From positions 248,001 through 312,000 of the forward strand of contig NZ_JBHZRU010000001.1 of NCBI RefSeq assembly GCF_043641925.1: 64,000 nucleotides of DNA, written 5' to 3'. Positions 41,458 to 50,674 of the stretch are shown piece after piece. Position numbers and translations under genes: made by a program. The notes below the pieces were generated by a model, which ran no database searches, was not told the DNA's origin, and worked only from the letters and a program-made list of their open reading frames with translations. The first letter of the stretch is position 1; each line of letters begins with the position of its first letter. This DNA is from Paenisporosarcina quisquiliarum_A. Lineage in GTDB: Bacteria > Bacillota > Bacilli > Bacillales_A > Planococcaceae.

Positions 41458-41994
41458 GTGACACAGTCGAAACAAAAAAGATTTATTTTAAGAACTGTCA
41501 TTCTTACAGTTTTAGCTGCAGCTATTATCTACACGATTTATTCCAATGCAACGAAAGAAAGAACTCAAATTTTAGGTGTTGGAGATGAAGCACCTGATTT
41601 TACTTTAGAAGATTTAAATGGTGATGAGCATCGTTTATCTGATTATAAAGGACAAGGTGTATTCTTGAATTTCTGGGGAACTTGGTGTAAACCTTGTGCA
41701 AAAGAAATGCCAGCCATGAATAATCAATATGCAGAATTTAAAGACCAAGGTGTTCAAATTCTTGCTATTAATATTGCGCAATCTAATTTCGAGGTCCAAA
41801 AATTTGCTAATCAATATGGGTTGGATTTCCCAGTTGTTTTAGATCGTACGAAAAGTGTCATGCACACATATAATGTGGATCCTCTTCCTACAACTATTTT
41901 AGTGAACCCAGAAGGTAAAATTGAACGCATTATTACTGGAGAAATGACAGAACAGGATATCGCTACTTTTATGGAGCAGATTAAACCTGAATAA
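41458..41994 (+). CDS. resA: Thiol-disulfide oxidoreductase ResA
   Basis: A membrane-anchored thioredoxin-like protein (178 residues) acting outside the membrane in cytochrome c maturation. It reduces the apocytochrome CXXCH thiols. One N-terminal helix (11-27), then a thioredoxin fold with active site WCKPC (76-80) and cis-Pro in DPLPTTIL. GTG start with TAGGAGGT upstream. First of resABC, followed at 12 bp by resB. Confidence 0.95.
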   Translation: MTQSKQKRFILRTVILTVLAAAIIYTIYSNATKERTQILGVGDEAPDFTLEDLNGDEHRLSDYKGQGVFLNFWGTWCKPCAKEMPAMNNQYAEFKDQGVQILAINIAQSNFEVQKFANQYGLDFPVVLDRTKSVMHTYNVDPLPTTILVNPEGKIERIITGEMTEQDIATFMEQIKPE

Positions 41995-42006
41995 GGAGTC
42001 AATCAT

Positions 42007-43665
42007 ATGAACAACATTAAATGTGCTTGTGGGCATGAAAATCCAGAAGGAACAGTGTTATGTGGGAATTGTGGTAGACCTCTTACGGCAGAAGCTGAAA
42101 ACCAAAAAATGGTAGATATGCGTTATGAAGGTTCTGCAAGAAGATCTCAAACCTACAATAAAACAGTAATCGATAAGATATGGAACTTTTTCTCAAGTGT
42201 GAGAGTGGGTATCTGGCTTATCGTGATTATTTTAGTCGCAGCCGCTATAGGAACGATTTTACCTCAAGTTCTTTACGTACCGGCAACAACTGAAAGTGAT
42301 ATTGCGGCTTATTATGAGCGTGTATATGGCACGTTTGGAAAGCTTTATTACCAACTAGGTCTTTCAGATTTGTATGGTTCTTGGTGGTTCCAAACGTTAA
42401 TTGGAATGCTTGGTATTTCATTAATCGTAGCAAGTCTAGATCGTGTCATTCCTTTGTATAAATCTTTGAAAAAACAAAGAACAAGAAGACATGAAAGCTT
42501 TATGAAACGTCAACGTCTTTATGGTGTTGGTGAAAATCATTTAAACGAAGAAACGTTTGTTAAAAGTGAAGAGAAATTAAAAGCATTGCGATACAATGTC
42601 AAACGTGAAAATGGAGCTTTACTTGCCGAAAAAGGGCGGTTTTCTCGATGGGGTCCATATGTAAATCATGCGGGATTAATTATATTCTTAGGTGCCGTAA
42701 TGCTTCGTTCGCTTCCTGGATTCTACGTGGATGAAACGATGTGGATTCGAGAAGGAGAGACACGTGCCATTCCTGAAACTGGAGGGTACTACCTTGAGAG
42801 CAAAGAATTCACATTAGAAACGTATGATAAAGACCAAACGGATGAAGTATTTGGCGACGCAATTGAGCGAGTTGGAACGATTGCTTCTAATTATCAAACC
42901 GATGTTGTGTTGTATAAAAATCCAGAGAATGCTTTACCTGGTGACACAAAAAATCTAAAAGAAGTTAAAAAAGAATCTATTCAAGTAAATCAGCCATTAA
43001 AATTTGATGGGTTTGCAGTTTATCAAATGGATTTCAGATTAGACGAACTTAAAACAATGAATTTTAACTTGATCAATAAACAAACAGAAGAATCGCTTGG
43101 TGATGTGTCAATTGATTTAATCGATCCAGAAAATCAGTATGACTTAGGAGAAGGTACTTCTGTAGAACTATTGGGTTATTATCCTGATTTTAGTGGTTTT
43201 GAAAATGGAGAGCCTCAAACAAAATCTCCTTTGCCAAACAACCCAGCATTTTTAATTAAAATGATTACTCCTGATACACCTGAAGGAGAGACAAGCTTTG
43301 TAGCCATTAAACAAACGGTTGAACCGCTTGGTGAAAATGAATACAAACTAGCATTCAAAAATGTTGAAACGCGTGACGTTTCTGGATTAACGATTCGTAA
43401 AGATAAAACACTTTGGATTTTAGGGCTTGGAGGTTTAATCTTTATGATTGGTGTCGTGCAAGGAGCTTATTTCAATCATCGTCGAATTTGGATTCATGAA
43501 ACAAAAAATGGTGAAATTGCCATTGCAGCTCATACGAATAAAAACTGGTTTGCAATTAAAAAAGAATTGGACCAAGTTACTGAGGCTGCACTTTTACCAA
43601 GATATACCGATCAACAAGATATAGATTCTGAAGTTGATAAAAAGGAAGGTGAAACATCGTCATGA
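42007..43665 (+). CDS. resB: Cytochrome c biogenesis protein ResB
   Basis: With ResC it forms the System II haem exporter and ligase. The 552 residues begin with a zinc-ribbon-like segment, CACGHENPEGTVLCGNCG. Helices follow near 63-85, 125-145 and 215-235, then a large extracytoplasmic domain and a final helix (LGLGGLIFMIGVVQGAYF) with HHR after it. The N-terminal CxC...CxxC is also present in Bacillus ResB. Overlaps resC by 4 bp (ATGA). Confidence 0.95.
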   Translation: MNNIKCACGHENPEGTVLCGNCGRPLTAEAENQKMVDMRYEGSARRSQTYNKTVIDKIWNFFSSVRVGIWLIVIILVAAAIGTILPQVLYVPATTESDIAAYYERVYGTFGKLYYQLGLSDLYGSWWFQTLIGMLGISLIVASLDRVIPLYKSLKKQRTRRHESFMKRQRLYGVGENHLNEETFVKSEEKLKALRYNVKRENGALLAEKGRFSRWGPYVNHAGLIIFLGAVMLRSLPGFYVDETMWIREGETRAIPETGGYYLESKEFTLETYDKDQTDEVFGDAIERVGTIASNYQTDVVLYKNPENALPGDTKNLKEVKKESIQVNQPLKFDGFAVYQMDFRLDELKTMNFNLINKQTEESLGDVSIDLIDPENQYDLGEGTSVELLGYYPDFSGFENGEPQTKSPLPNNPAFLIKMITPDTPEGETSFVAIKQTVEPLGENEYKLAFKNVETRDVSGLTIRKDKTLWILGLGGLIFMIGVVQGAYFNHRRIWIHETKNGEIAIAAHTNKNWFAIKKELDQVTEAALLPRYTDQQDIDSEVDKKEGETSS

Positions 43666-44846
43666 CACTCGTAGAAATTAGTGGAAATCTATTATTCTTT
43701 GCCTTTGTATGTTATCTCGTCGCTACTTTGCTATTTGGTGGAGCTGTAAAAGGATCGAAGTCTGAATCTGGTGCTTCTGAAATGCGTTGGGGTAAATTAG
43801 CGATTCTTGTAACGATACTTGGATTCATTTCAAATTTAGGCTACTTTATCACTCGTTGGATTGCAGCTGGACATGCTCCGGTTAGTAACTTATTTGAATT
43901 TACGACTGCTTTTGGCATGATGGTGGTTGGTGCTTTTATTTTAATTTACTTTATTTATAAAACACCTATGCTTGGACTATTTGCGCTACCAATTGCGGTT
44001 ATCATTATTGCATATGCAAGTATGTTCCCGCGTGAATTAAACCCGTTAATTCCGGCTCTTAAGAGTTACTGGTTATACGTGCATGTAATAACAGCAGCTC
44101 TTGGAGAAGCGATTCTAGCTATTAGTGCTGTTGCAGGATTAATTTATTTATTAAAACATGTCGATGTTACGAAACGCACGAAACAAAGATTTTGGTTAGA
44201 AGCGGTTATGTTTACACTCGTATTAGTGCTTGGTTTCGTAGCTTCTACTACTACTTTTTCTGTAATGGATTACGAAGCTTCCTATTCGTATGTTGATAAA
44301 GAAGGAAAAGACAGTCAAATTACGTATAACACACCTCCGTTATTTGGGATGAATGAATATAAAGCATTGACTTCCAATAAGATGGAGCCGTTAGCGGAAA
44401 TGCCTCCTATCATTAATGCGAAGAAGTTATCGACTGTTACTTGGGCGTTCCTATTCGGTACAGTCCTATATGGATTGATTAGACTGATTGCTAGAAAGTC
44501 AATTTCTGCTTTACTTCAACCGTTAGTGAAAAAAGCGAATTCGAGCTTAATGGATGAAATCGGTTATCGTGCAGTATTAATTGGTTTCCCTGTCTTTACT
44601 CTTGGTGCTCTTATATTTGCTATGATTTGGGCGCAGGAAGCTTGGTCTCGTTTCTGGGGCTGGGATCCAAAAGAAGTTTGGGCTCTTATCACGTGGTTAT
44701 TTTATGCAGCATTTTTACATCTTCGACTATCTCGAGGATGGCATGGTGAAAAATCTGCTTGGTTAGCAGTAATTGGTTTCATAATTATTATGTTTAACTT
44801 AATTGCCGTTAATTTAATTATTGCAGGATTACATTCGTACGCTTAA
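43662..44846 (+). CDS. resC: Cytochrome c biogenesis protein ResC (CcsA-like)
   Basis: Haem-handling membrane partner of ResB. The 394 residues have about eight helices. The tryptophan-rich WWD-type signature SRFWGWDPKEVWALITWLFYAAFLH is near residues 326-350, with His ligands in HLRLSRGWHG and APVSNLFEF earlier. ATGA overlap with resB. A terminator-like hairpin lies between it and resD, so resDE may have partly separate expression. Confidence 0.95.
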   Translation: MTLVEISGNLLFFAFVCYLVATLLFGGAVKGSKSESGASEMRWGKLAILVTILGFISNLGYFITRWIAAGHAPVSNLFEFTTAFGMMVVGAFILIYFIYKTPMLGLFALPIAVIIIAYASMFPRELNPLIPALKSYWLYVHVITAALGEAILAISAVAGLIYLLKHVDVTKRTKQRFWLEAVMFTLVLVLGFVASTTTFSVMDYEASYSYVDKEGKDSQITYNTPPLFGMNEYKALTSNKMEPLAEMPPIINAKKLSTVTWAFLFGTVLYGLIRLIARKSISALLQPLVKKANSSLMDEIGYRAVLIGFPVFTLGALIFAMIWAQEAWSRFWGWDPKEVWALITWLFYAAFLHLRLSRGWHGEKSAWLAVIGFIIIMFNLIAVNLIIAGLHSYA

Positions 44847-44851
44847 TTTAC

Positions 44852-44886
44852 AAGCCTTTTCCTTCTGTGGAGAAGGCTTTTCTTTC
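44852..44886 (+). terminator. Hairpin between resC and resD
   Basis: AAGCCTTTTCC and GGAGAAGGCTT arms, then TTCTTTC. It may only partly stop transcription into resDE. Confidence 0.7.
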
Positions 44887-44946
44887 ATTTTGGAAGTCTA
44901 ACTTGTACAATATATGGTAGTGATAGGCACGAAAGGAGTAATTTTA

Positions 44947-45663
44947 ATGTCAGAGAATATAACAATATTAGTAGCAGATGATGAGGATCGTATCCGTCGA
45001 TTATTAAAAATGTATCTAGAACGAGAAGGGTACGAAGTAGATGAAGCTGAAAATGGTGCAGAAGCACTCGAAAAGGCAGTAGAAAAAGATTACCATGCCA
45101 TTATTCTTGATGTGATGATGCCAGAAAAAGATGGTATGGAAGTTATTGCTGAATTACGTGAACATAAAGCGACACCGATTCTTTTATTAACAGCTAAGGG
45201 TGAAGAGGCAAATCGAGTACAAGGATTTGAACTTGGCGCTGATGATTATATTGTTAAACCATTTAGTCCTAGAGAAGTCGTATTAAGAGTTAAAGCGGTA
45301 TTAAAAAGATCGGTTTCATTTGCACCTGTATCAAACACATCAGTATCAAAAGATTTAGTGGTCTTTCCACACTTAACAATAGATCATGATGCACACAGAG
45401 TGACAGCTGATGGGACTGAAGTGAATTTGACTCCGAAAGAATACGAATTGCTTTATTTCCTAGCTAAAGCACCTGATAAAGTATTTGATCGTGAGCAACT
45501 TCTAAAGGAAGTTTGGCATTATGATTTCTTTGGGGACTTGCGTACAGTAGATACTCATGTAAAACGCTTGCGTGAGAAGTTAAATCGAGTTTCTGAAAAA
45601 GCTGCAAAAATGATTGTAACTGTTTGGGGCGTAGGGTATAAATTCGAGGTTATCAATGAATAG
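44947..45663 (+). CDS. resD: Response regulator ResD
   Basis: OmpR/PhoB-type regulator of aerobic and anaerobic respiration genes. The 238 residues hold a receiver domain with acidic pair D11-D12, phospho-acceptor D55 in AIILDVMMPEKDG, and Lys in IVKPFSPRE. The C-terminal winged helix contains LTPKEYELLYFL and RTVDTHVKRLREKL. ATG 44947 follows AAAGGAG at eight bases. A possible promoter (TTGGAA, 17 bp, TATGGT) lies before it. Overlaps resE by 8 bp. Confidence 0.95.
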   Translation: MSENITILVADDEDRIRRLLKMYLEREGYEVDEAENGAEALEKAVEKDYHAIILDVMMPEKDGMEVIAELREHKATPILLLTAKGEEANRVQGFELGADDYIVKPFSPREVVLRVKAVLKRSVSFAPVSNTSVSKDLVVFPHLTIDHDAHRVTADGTEVNLTPKEYELLYFLAKAPDKVFDREQLLKEVWHYDFFGDLRTVDTHVKRLREKLNRVSEKAAKMIVTVWGVGYKFEVINE

Positions 45664-47437
45664 AATATGGAACAGTGTTGTCGGGAAGCTATGGATTACC
45701 ATATTGCTTCTCGTTTGTTTTGTATTGTTTATCATCACCATTTTAATCCTTGAATTTTTAGGTAATTATCATAGTGAGCAAGCTGAAGCCTCCTTACGCC
45801 AAGAAGCCACAACCATTGCGAGTATTGTGGATGAACACGAAACCGTCAACTCATCACTAATGATTATTTCGGAAATTTTAGGTCCTGAAACAAATGCTAT
45901 TATTGCAAAAGAACCTGAAGAAATTTCACTTACCTTACATGAAGGTTTGAATGGGGAAAAGATTCAACAAGCGTTAATAAATGATCAAAACCTTTCAAAA
46001 GTGTTTCAGTCATCTGAACCGATTATTAAAGAAATGATATTGCCTTCTATTAAGAACGAAAATCAAATGGAATCATATATTGTTTTGGCTAGCCCGTTGA
46101 ATGTTGAAAATGAATTGCATGGCGCGGTATTTATTTACCAAAGCTTAGATGTTATTCACCAAACAACAAAAGAAACGACAAACATCGTATTTTTATCTGC
46201 CTTTATCGGATTTATTTTAACGACGTTTTTTGCGTTTTTCTTATCTACCCGTATTACATCGCCACTACGAAAAATGCGTGAAGCTGCATTTGAATTGTCA
46301 AAAGGTAATTTTGATACCAAATTACCATCACTTCAAAATGATGAAATTGGGCAATTAGCAACAGCTTTCAATCAGATGGGCAGACAATTAAAACATCATT
46401 TAGAAGTAATTAATCAAGAAAAGGAACAACTGTCGAGTATATTAACTTCGATGACAGATGCTGTGATTACCTTTAATCGTGATCACACGATTTTATTAAG
46501 TAACCCACAAGCCGAGAAGCTATTACAAAAATGGTTTTTCCAAATTGGTACGACAAAAGGGCAACCAATCCCTGTTGAAATGGATCATATGTTAGATCAT
46601 GTTCTTCACCTAGAAGAAGAAATTAATGAAGAACTTGAAATGCAAGGTAATTATTATGCTATTTCGATTAGTCCGCTATACAGCGGAGATTCTGTTCGTG
46701 GAGCAGTAGCAGTTTTGCGTGACATGACTGAGCAGCATAAACTGGATAAGTTGAGATCAGATTTCATTGCCAATGTTTCTCATGAACTTAGAACACCAAT
46801 TGCGATGTTACAAGGTTACAGTGAAGCAATTGTGGATGATTTGGTTACGTCCGAAGAAGAACAACGCGAAATAATGAAAATCATTTACGAAGAATCTCAA
46901 CGTATGGGACGCTTAGTTACAGACTTATTAGATCTTGCGCGTATGGAGTCTGGACGTATGAGGTTATATAAAGAAAATGTGTCTATTGAGTCAGTGATCA
47001 GAAGGATTACACAAAAATTTGCTCAAACGGCTAAGGAATCATCGATACATTTGACATTTAAATCAACTGTATCAGATGAACTGAAGGTTGAAATAGACGA
47101 AGACAGAATTGAACAGGTGTTAACCAACTTAATTGATAATGCCATTCGCCATACACCTCAAGAAGGAAAAGTGAACGTTCTTGTCGAACAAGAGAATGCA
47201 TTTGTAAAAATTACGGTTCAAGATACAGGGTCTGGCATTCCAAAGGAAGACTTACCTTTTGTATTTGAACGCTTTTACAAAGCTGACAAATCACGTACTC
47301 GAGGTAAGGGTGGAACTGGGTTAGGCTTAGCGATAGCGAAAAATATGGTAGAAGCACATGATGGGACAATTTGGGTGACAAGCGAAGAGCAAGTAGGAAC
47401 CACTTTTGAATTTAATTTACCGATAAAAAACGTGTAA
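45656..47437 (+). CDS. resE: Sensor histidine kinase ResE
   Basis: 593 residues: a helix at about 11-33, an extracytoplasmic region, a second helix at about 176-198, HAMP (STRITSPLRKMREAAFELSKG), PAS (SILTSMTDAVITFNRDHTILLSN), HisKA with FIANVSHELRTP (His near 376), and HATPase with N, G1, F and G2 boxes (NLIDNAIRH, DTGSGIP, FERFYK, GGTGLGLAI). Phosphorylates ResD in response to oxygen limitation and nitric oxide in B. subtilis. The sigX promoter -35 overlaps its stop codon. Confidence 0.95.
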   Translation: MNRIWNSVVGKLWITILLLVCFVLFIITILILEFLGNYHSEQAEASLRQEATTIASIVDEHETVNSSLMIISEILGPETNAIIAKEPEEISLTLHEGLNGEKIQQALINDQNLSKVFQSSEPIIKEMILPSIKNENQMESYIVLASPLNVENELHGAVFIYQSLDVIHQTTKETTNIVFLSAFIGFILTTFFAFFLSTRITSPLRKMREAAFELSKGNFDTKLPSLQNDEIGQLATAFNQMGRQLKHHLEVINQEKEQLSSILTSMTDAVITFNRDHTILLSNPQAEKLLQKWFFQIGTTKGQPIPVEMDHMLDHVLHLEEEINEELEMQGNYYAISISPLYSGDSVRGAVAVLRDMTEQHKLDKLRSDFIANVSHELRTPIAMLQGYSEAIVDDLVTSEEEQREIMKIIYEESQRMGRLVTDLLDLARMESGRMRLYKENVSIESVIRRITQKFAQTAKESSIHLTFKSTVSDELKVEIDEDRIEQVLTNLIDNAIRHTPQEGKVNVLVEQENAFVKITVQDTGSGIPKEDLPFVFERFYKADKSRTRGKGGTGLGLAIAKNMVEAHDGTIWVTSEEQVGTTFEFNLPIKNV

Positions 47438-47459
47438 CTTTTCACACCCATTACACGAC
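47433..47459 (+). promoter_or_regulatory. Autoregulatory ECF promoter of sigX
   Basis: -35 TGTAAC (47433-47438), 17 bp, -10 CGAC (47456-47459), matching the sigma-X/sigma-W type consensus. The -35 includes the resE stop codon. It lies about 25 bp before the sigX start. Confidence 0.8.
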
Positions 47460-47483
47460 TACTATTATGAACGGGGGGAGTAT

Positions 47484-48026
47484 ATGAATGACTCCGTTTT
47501 CAATCGATTGTATGATGAGTTTCACCAGGACGTTTTTCAGTTTTTAATTTATTTGGTGAAAAATAGACAGACCGCAGAAGACTTAATGCATGAAGTTTAT
47601 GTAAGAGTTTTAAAGGCATACAGTCGCTTTGAAGGGAAAAGTACTGAAAAGACATGGCTATTTTCAATTGCTAAAAATGTAGCGATTGATCATTTCCGCA
47701 AAACAGCTGTTCGAAAAAAACATTTGTTTGATTTTTTTGACTGGGAAACTCAAGAACTTCCTTCGATGGGTCCTTTGCCTGAAGAACTGGCGGTCATGAA
47801 TGATGAAATGAAGGATTTGTTGCAAGCATTAGATGAATGTACGGGAGATCAAAAGATGGTCGTCATCATGAGGTATTTCCAAGATTTATCTATTGCTGAA
47901 ACTGCCCAGATACTGGGTTGGTCCGAAGGTAAAGTGAAAACGACACAACATAGAGCCATTCATAAATTACGTGATAAATTAACTGGGCATGCAAGAGGGG
48001 AGGTCGTTCAACATGAGTCAGAATAA
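47484..48026 (+). CDS. sigX: ECF RNA polymerase sigma factor SigX
   Basis: A 180-residue ECF sigma factor. Region 2 is FHQDVFQFLIYLVKNRQTAEDLMHEVYVRVLKAYSRFEGKSTEKTWLFSIAKNVAIDHFRK. Region 4 is QDLSIAETAQILGWSEGKVKTTQHRAIHKLR. Position after resE and the cognate anti-sigma gene downstream identify it as SigX, which controls cell-surface charge functions in B. subtilis. GGGGGGAG precedes ATG. It overlaps rsiX by 14 bp. Confidence 0.94.
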   Translation: MNDSVFNRLYDEFHQDVFQFLIYLVKNRQTAEDLMHEVYVRVLKAYSRFEGKSTEKTWLFSIAKNVAIDHFRKTAVRKKHLFDFFDWETQELPSMGPLPEELAVMNDEMKDLLQALDECTGDQKMVVIMRYFQDLSIAETAQILGWSEGKVKTTQHRAIHKLRDKLTGHARGEVVQHESE

Positions 48027-49254
48027 CTGGAATGAACAAAAAATTGAACAGTTACTTAGCCAAATGCCCAAACCGAGTGATTCAAGATCGAAAGAAGATG
48101 TTTTCAACAGATTACAGCAAGAAATTGATACATCTATAATTCCTAAGAAGAAGCGTAAATATTGGGCACCGCCAGCAGTTGGTGTCGCAGCAATGATCAC
48201 CTTAACATTACTTGGAGTAACTTATATCAATAACTCTTCATCAAATGATGAAATGGCAGTTCAACATGATGCCAAAGAAAGTGCTTCAACGAATGCAGAC
48301 GATAGCTCAACCATGATGAAAATGAATGAAGAAGCTGAAACAAGTAATGAAATGAGTACTTTAGACAATTCCAATGAAGAATCTGTAATAGCGATGGGTT
48401 CAAGTGATATGGAATTCAGCAAAGCTGTTTATGAAGAAGATGTCCAAAATTATACACCATTTCAAATTGGCCTTGCAGGAGACCAAGCAAATAGTGTACC
48501 TGTGACAATTTTAATACCAAATGAGATGATTCAAAATGATTTTGCAAAGGATACGCCATCTCAGCTTGAAGTGTACCAACAGTATGCACCTCTTATTAAT
48601 GAAGAAGCGCTGGGTTTTTCTGAATATCATCCTTATAAAGGTGAATTCACAACAGAGGAAGATTCCTTAATTCATGTGTTACCTGAAAATCACGACTATG
48701 ATTTAGCGAGTGCAACAATGGTAGTTTACGGTTCTTCATTAAAGTATACTTTCGATGAATACAAAAAGATTCGTTTTCAAAACGAAGACGGTTCAACTAT
48801 CGAATTTGATCAGGAAGGCATACCAAAAGAACCTATGACATTAACAAAAGATAAATTAATGCAAAATTATTATTTATTTACCTCTGCAGATGGTCGAGAA
48901 TATTTGAGCCCAAGTTTTGGTCAATCTTTTAAAACTATTACTGAAGCGTTAGAAGCAATGAAATCTAAACCAAATGATATATATACAACTGTGATACCAA
49001 GAGGCGTTAAATATGAAATCCAAGAAGAAGACAAAGTGGTGCGAATTACGTTTGAAGAACCATTAGATTTAGAGGCAATGGATCCTAAAGTAGCTACGCA
49101 TTTGATTGAAGGGATTTTGTTAACTGGTGGAAGTTTTCAACAGTCCATTCAGTTTGAAAATGTTGTTCAATCGAATTGGAATGGCTTTGATTTTACTAAA
49201 CCAATGCCAATGCCAATAGGACCGAACAAAATGTATTATGAAAACATACAATAA
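48013..49254 (+). CDS. rsiX: Anti-sigma-X factor RsiX
   Basis: 413 residues with a short cytoplasmic N-terminus (WNEQKIEQLLSQMPKPSDSRSKEDVFNRL) that should bind sigma-X. One membrane helix follows (PPAVGVAAMITLTLLGVTYI, about 59-78), then a Ser/Glu/Asp-rich linker and a large extracytoplasmic domain. Topology and synteny with sigX support the call. ATG 48013 follows AGGGGAGG at nine bases. The start is inside the end of sigX, giving tight coupling. Confidence 0.9.
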   Translation: MSQNNWNEQKIEQLLSQMPKPSDSRSKEDVFNRLQQEIDTSIIPKKKRKYWAPPAVGVAAMITLTLLGVTYINNSSSNDEMAVQHDAKESASTNADDSSTMMKMNEEAETSNEMSTLDNSNEESVIAMGSSDMEFSKAVYEEDVQNYTPFQIGLAGDQANSVPVTILIPNEMIQNDFAKDTPSQLEVYQQYAPLINEEALGFSEYHPYKGEFTTEEDSLIHVLPENHDYDLASATMVVYGSSLKYTFDEYKKIRFQNEDGSTIEFDQEGIPKEPMTLTKDKLMQNYYLFTSADGREYLSPSFGQSFKTITEALEAMKSKPNDIYTTVIPRGVKYEIQEEDKVVRITFEEPLDLEAMDPKVATHLIEGILLTGGSFQQSIQFENVVQSNWNGFDFTKPMPMPIGPNKMYYENIQ

Positions 49255-49255
49255 A

Positions 49256-49302
49256 ATAGACCATTTGTAGGCTCAAGTAGTTTACAAATGGTCTATTTTT
49301 TC
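49256..49302 (+). terminator. Terminator of sigX-rsiX
   Basis: AATAGACCATTTGTA and TACAAATGGTCTATT arms, then TTTTTC. Confidence 0.92.
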
Positions 49303-49335
49303 TTATAGTAGTCTATGTAAGTAAATATTGATTCA

Positions 49336-49458
49336 TCTTCGGGGCAGGGTGAAATTCCCGATCGGCGGTAATAGAAAATAATTTTCTTAAGCCCGCGAGC
49401 CGTAAGGCAGGATTTGGTGCGATTCCAAAGCCGACAGTATAGTCTGGATGGGAGAAGG
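49336..49458 (+). ncRNA. FMN riboswitch (RFN element)
   Basis: All conserved blocks are present in order: TTCGGGGCAGGGTGAAATTC, CCCGATCGGCGGTAATAG, AGCCCGCGAGCC, GATTTGGTGCGATTCCAAAG, and CCGACAGTATAGTCTGGATG with GGAGAAG. It controls ribU, about 160 bp downstream. FMN binding is expected to turn off expression. Confidence 0.96.
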
Positions 49459-49615
49459 TGAAGGTGCGGTCGTTTTTCGTTCTGTCATTTAACGAGACGC
49501 CTATTTAAGTGCGCCTTTCTACTCCCTTAAGCGATAACGGCTTAGGGGTATTTTGATGGGACAAAACGAACGAACTTTTCTTCTTGTGGAGTGAATCGCA
49601 AAAGGAGAGAGTTAC
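49459..49615 (+). promoter_or_regulatory. Expression platform of the FMN riboswitch
   Basis: A candidate regulatory hairpin lies at about 49520-49556: TACTCCCTTAAGC pairs with GGCTTAGGGGTA and is followed by TTTT. It looks like the terminator of a transcriptional switch. The rest of the leader is unassigned. Confidence 0.6.
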
Positions 49616-50194
49616 ATGAAGAACAACAAACTACGATCGATGATCGTAATCGGAATGTTAAGTAGTATCTCATTTGTATTGATGCTATTGAATTTCCCAT
49701 TACCTGCTTTACCACCATTTTTGAAAGTGGATTTCAGTGATGTACCTGCATTAATTGCGGCCATTACAATGGGGCCAGTCGCTGGGATTTTAGTCGCTTT
49801 GTTTAAAAATGTGTTGTATTGGATTTTCAGTGGAAGTCCTACTGGGGTTCCAGTGGGTGAAATGGCGAATTTCGCAACGAGCATTCTGTTTATGCTTCCT
49901 GTCTATGCCATCTATCGTAAAATTTCTAGTAGCAAAGGTTTATTAATTGGATTAGTAGCTGGCGTTTTAGCGATGACAATTGGTATGAGTGTACTTAACT
50001 ATTTTGTATTTTTACCAATGTATACGTACTTCTTAAATGCACCAGCACTAACTGGATCTGCTATGAGAGATACAATCGTGCTTGGAATTTTACCATTTAA
50101 TTTAATCAAAGGCATTTTGTTGTCAGCCGTAGTATTCATGTTATTTAAAACAATGAAAACATGGTTAGACAAACAACGTGTACAATTTTCATAA
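49616..50194 (+). CDS. ribU: Riboflavin ECF transporter S component RibU
   Basis: 192 residues with six membrane helices. It binds riboflavin and works with the shared EcfAA'T module encoded elsewhere. The family pattern is visible: MLSSISFVLMLLNFPLPALPPFLKVDFSDVPALIAAITMGP and FSGSPTGVPVGEMANF. The FMN riboswitch upstream independently supports the substrate. GGAGAGAG precedes ATG. Confidence 0.95.
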   Translation: MKNNKLRSMIVIGMLSSISFVLMLLNFPLPALPPFLKVDFSDVPALIAAITMGPVAGILVALFKNVLYWIFSGSPTGVPVGEMANFATSILFMLPVYAIYRKISSSKGLLIGLVAGVLAMTIGMSVLNYFVFLPMYTYFLNAPALTGSAMRDTIVLGILPFNLIKGILLSAVVFMLFKTMKTWLDKQRVQFS

Positions 50195-50288
50195 ATAAGA
50201 ACGAATCGTGCCTTTCATACAGACTGACTACCGAAGATTCCTTGCTTTTAAAAGTAAGAGGTCCGGACGGTTTGTAAAAAGCACAAAT

Positions 50289-50319
50289 AAAAAAGCTGCG
50301 GATTTGCTCCGCAGCTTTT
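50289..50319. terminator. Bidirectional terminator, ribU / fer
   Basis: AAAAGCTGCGGA and TCCGCAGCTTTT arms with a short TTTGC loop. Confidence 0.92.
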
Positions 50320-50566
50320 ATTCGTATTTTAGTGCATCGCCATCGAAAGAATCGTCAGCAACTTTAATAGAGTCTGTTGGACATCCTTCAAAAGCGTCCT
50401 GCATATCTTCTTCTAATTCGTCTGGAACTTGTGTAGTTCCCGTGTTATCATCTAAAATAACAAAGGCAATCCCTTCGTCATCATAATCATAAATATCAGG
50501 TGCTGCAGCGCCACATGCTCCGCAAGCTATACATGTATCTTTATCTACAATTGTATACTTCGCCAT
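50318..50566 (-). CDS. fer: [4Fe-4S] ferredoxin
   Basis: 82 residues. One cluster is bound by CIACGACGAAAPD (Cys13, 16, 19) and a fourth Cys in FEGCPTDSI near residue 61. The single-cluster, acidic Bacillus-type ferredoxin lacks the second CxxCxxC motif. It supplies electrons to cytochrome P450s, desaturases and other acceptors. AAGGAGAGG precedes ATG. Divergent from ypbB and next to recQ/recS as in B. subtilis. Confidence 0.95.
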   Translation of the reverse strand: MAKYTIVDKDTCIACGACGAAAPDIYDYDDEGIAFVILDDNTGTTQVPDELEEDMQDAFEGCPTDSIKVADDSFDGDALKYE

Positions 50567-50674
50567 TTTGTTCCTCTCCTTTATATCCGTTCGCTTGTAA
50601 AAGCTTTCGTTTTCATTCTAATCATGTTTTCCCTACTTTTCAACCTAAAAACTCTTCAATTGGAGGATTGTTAC

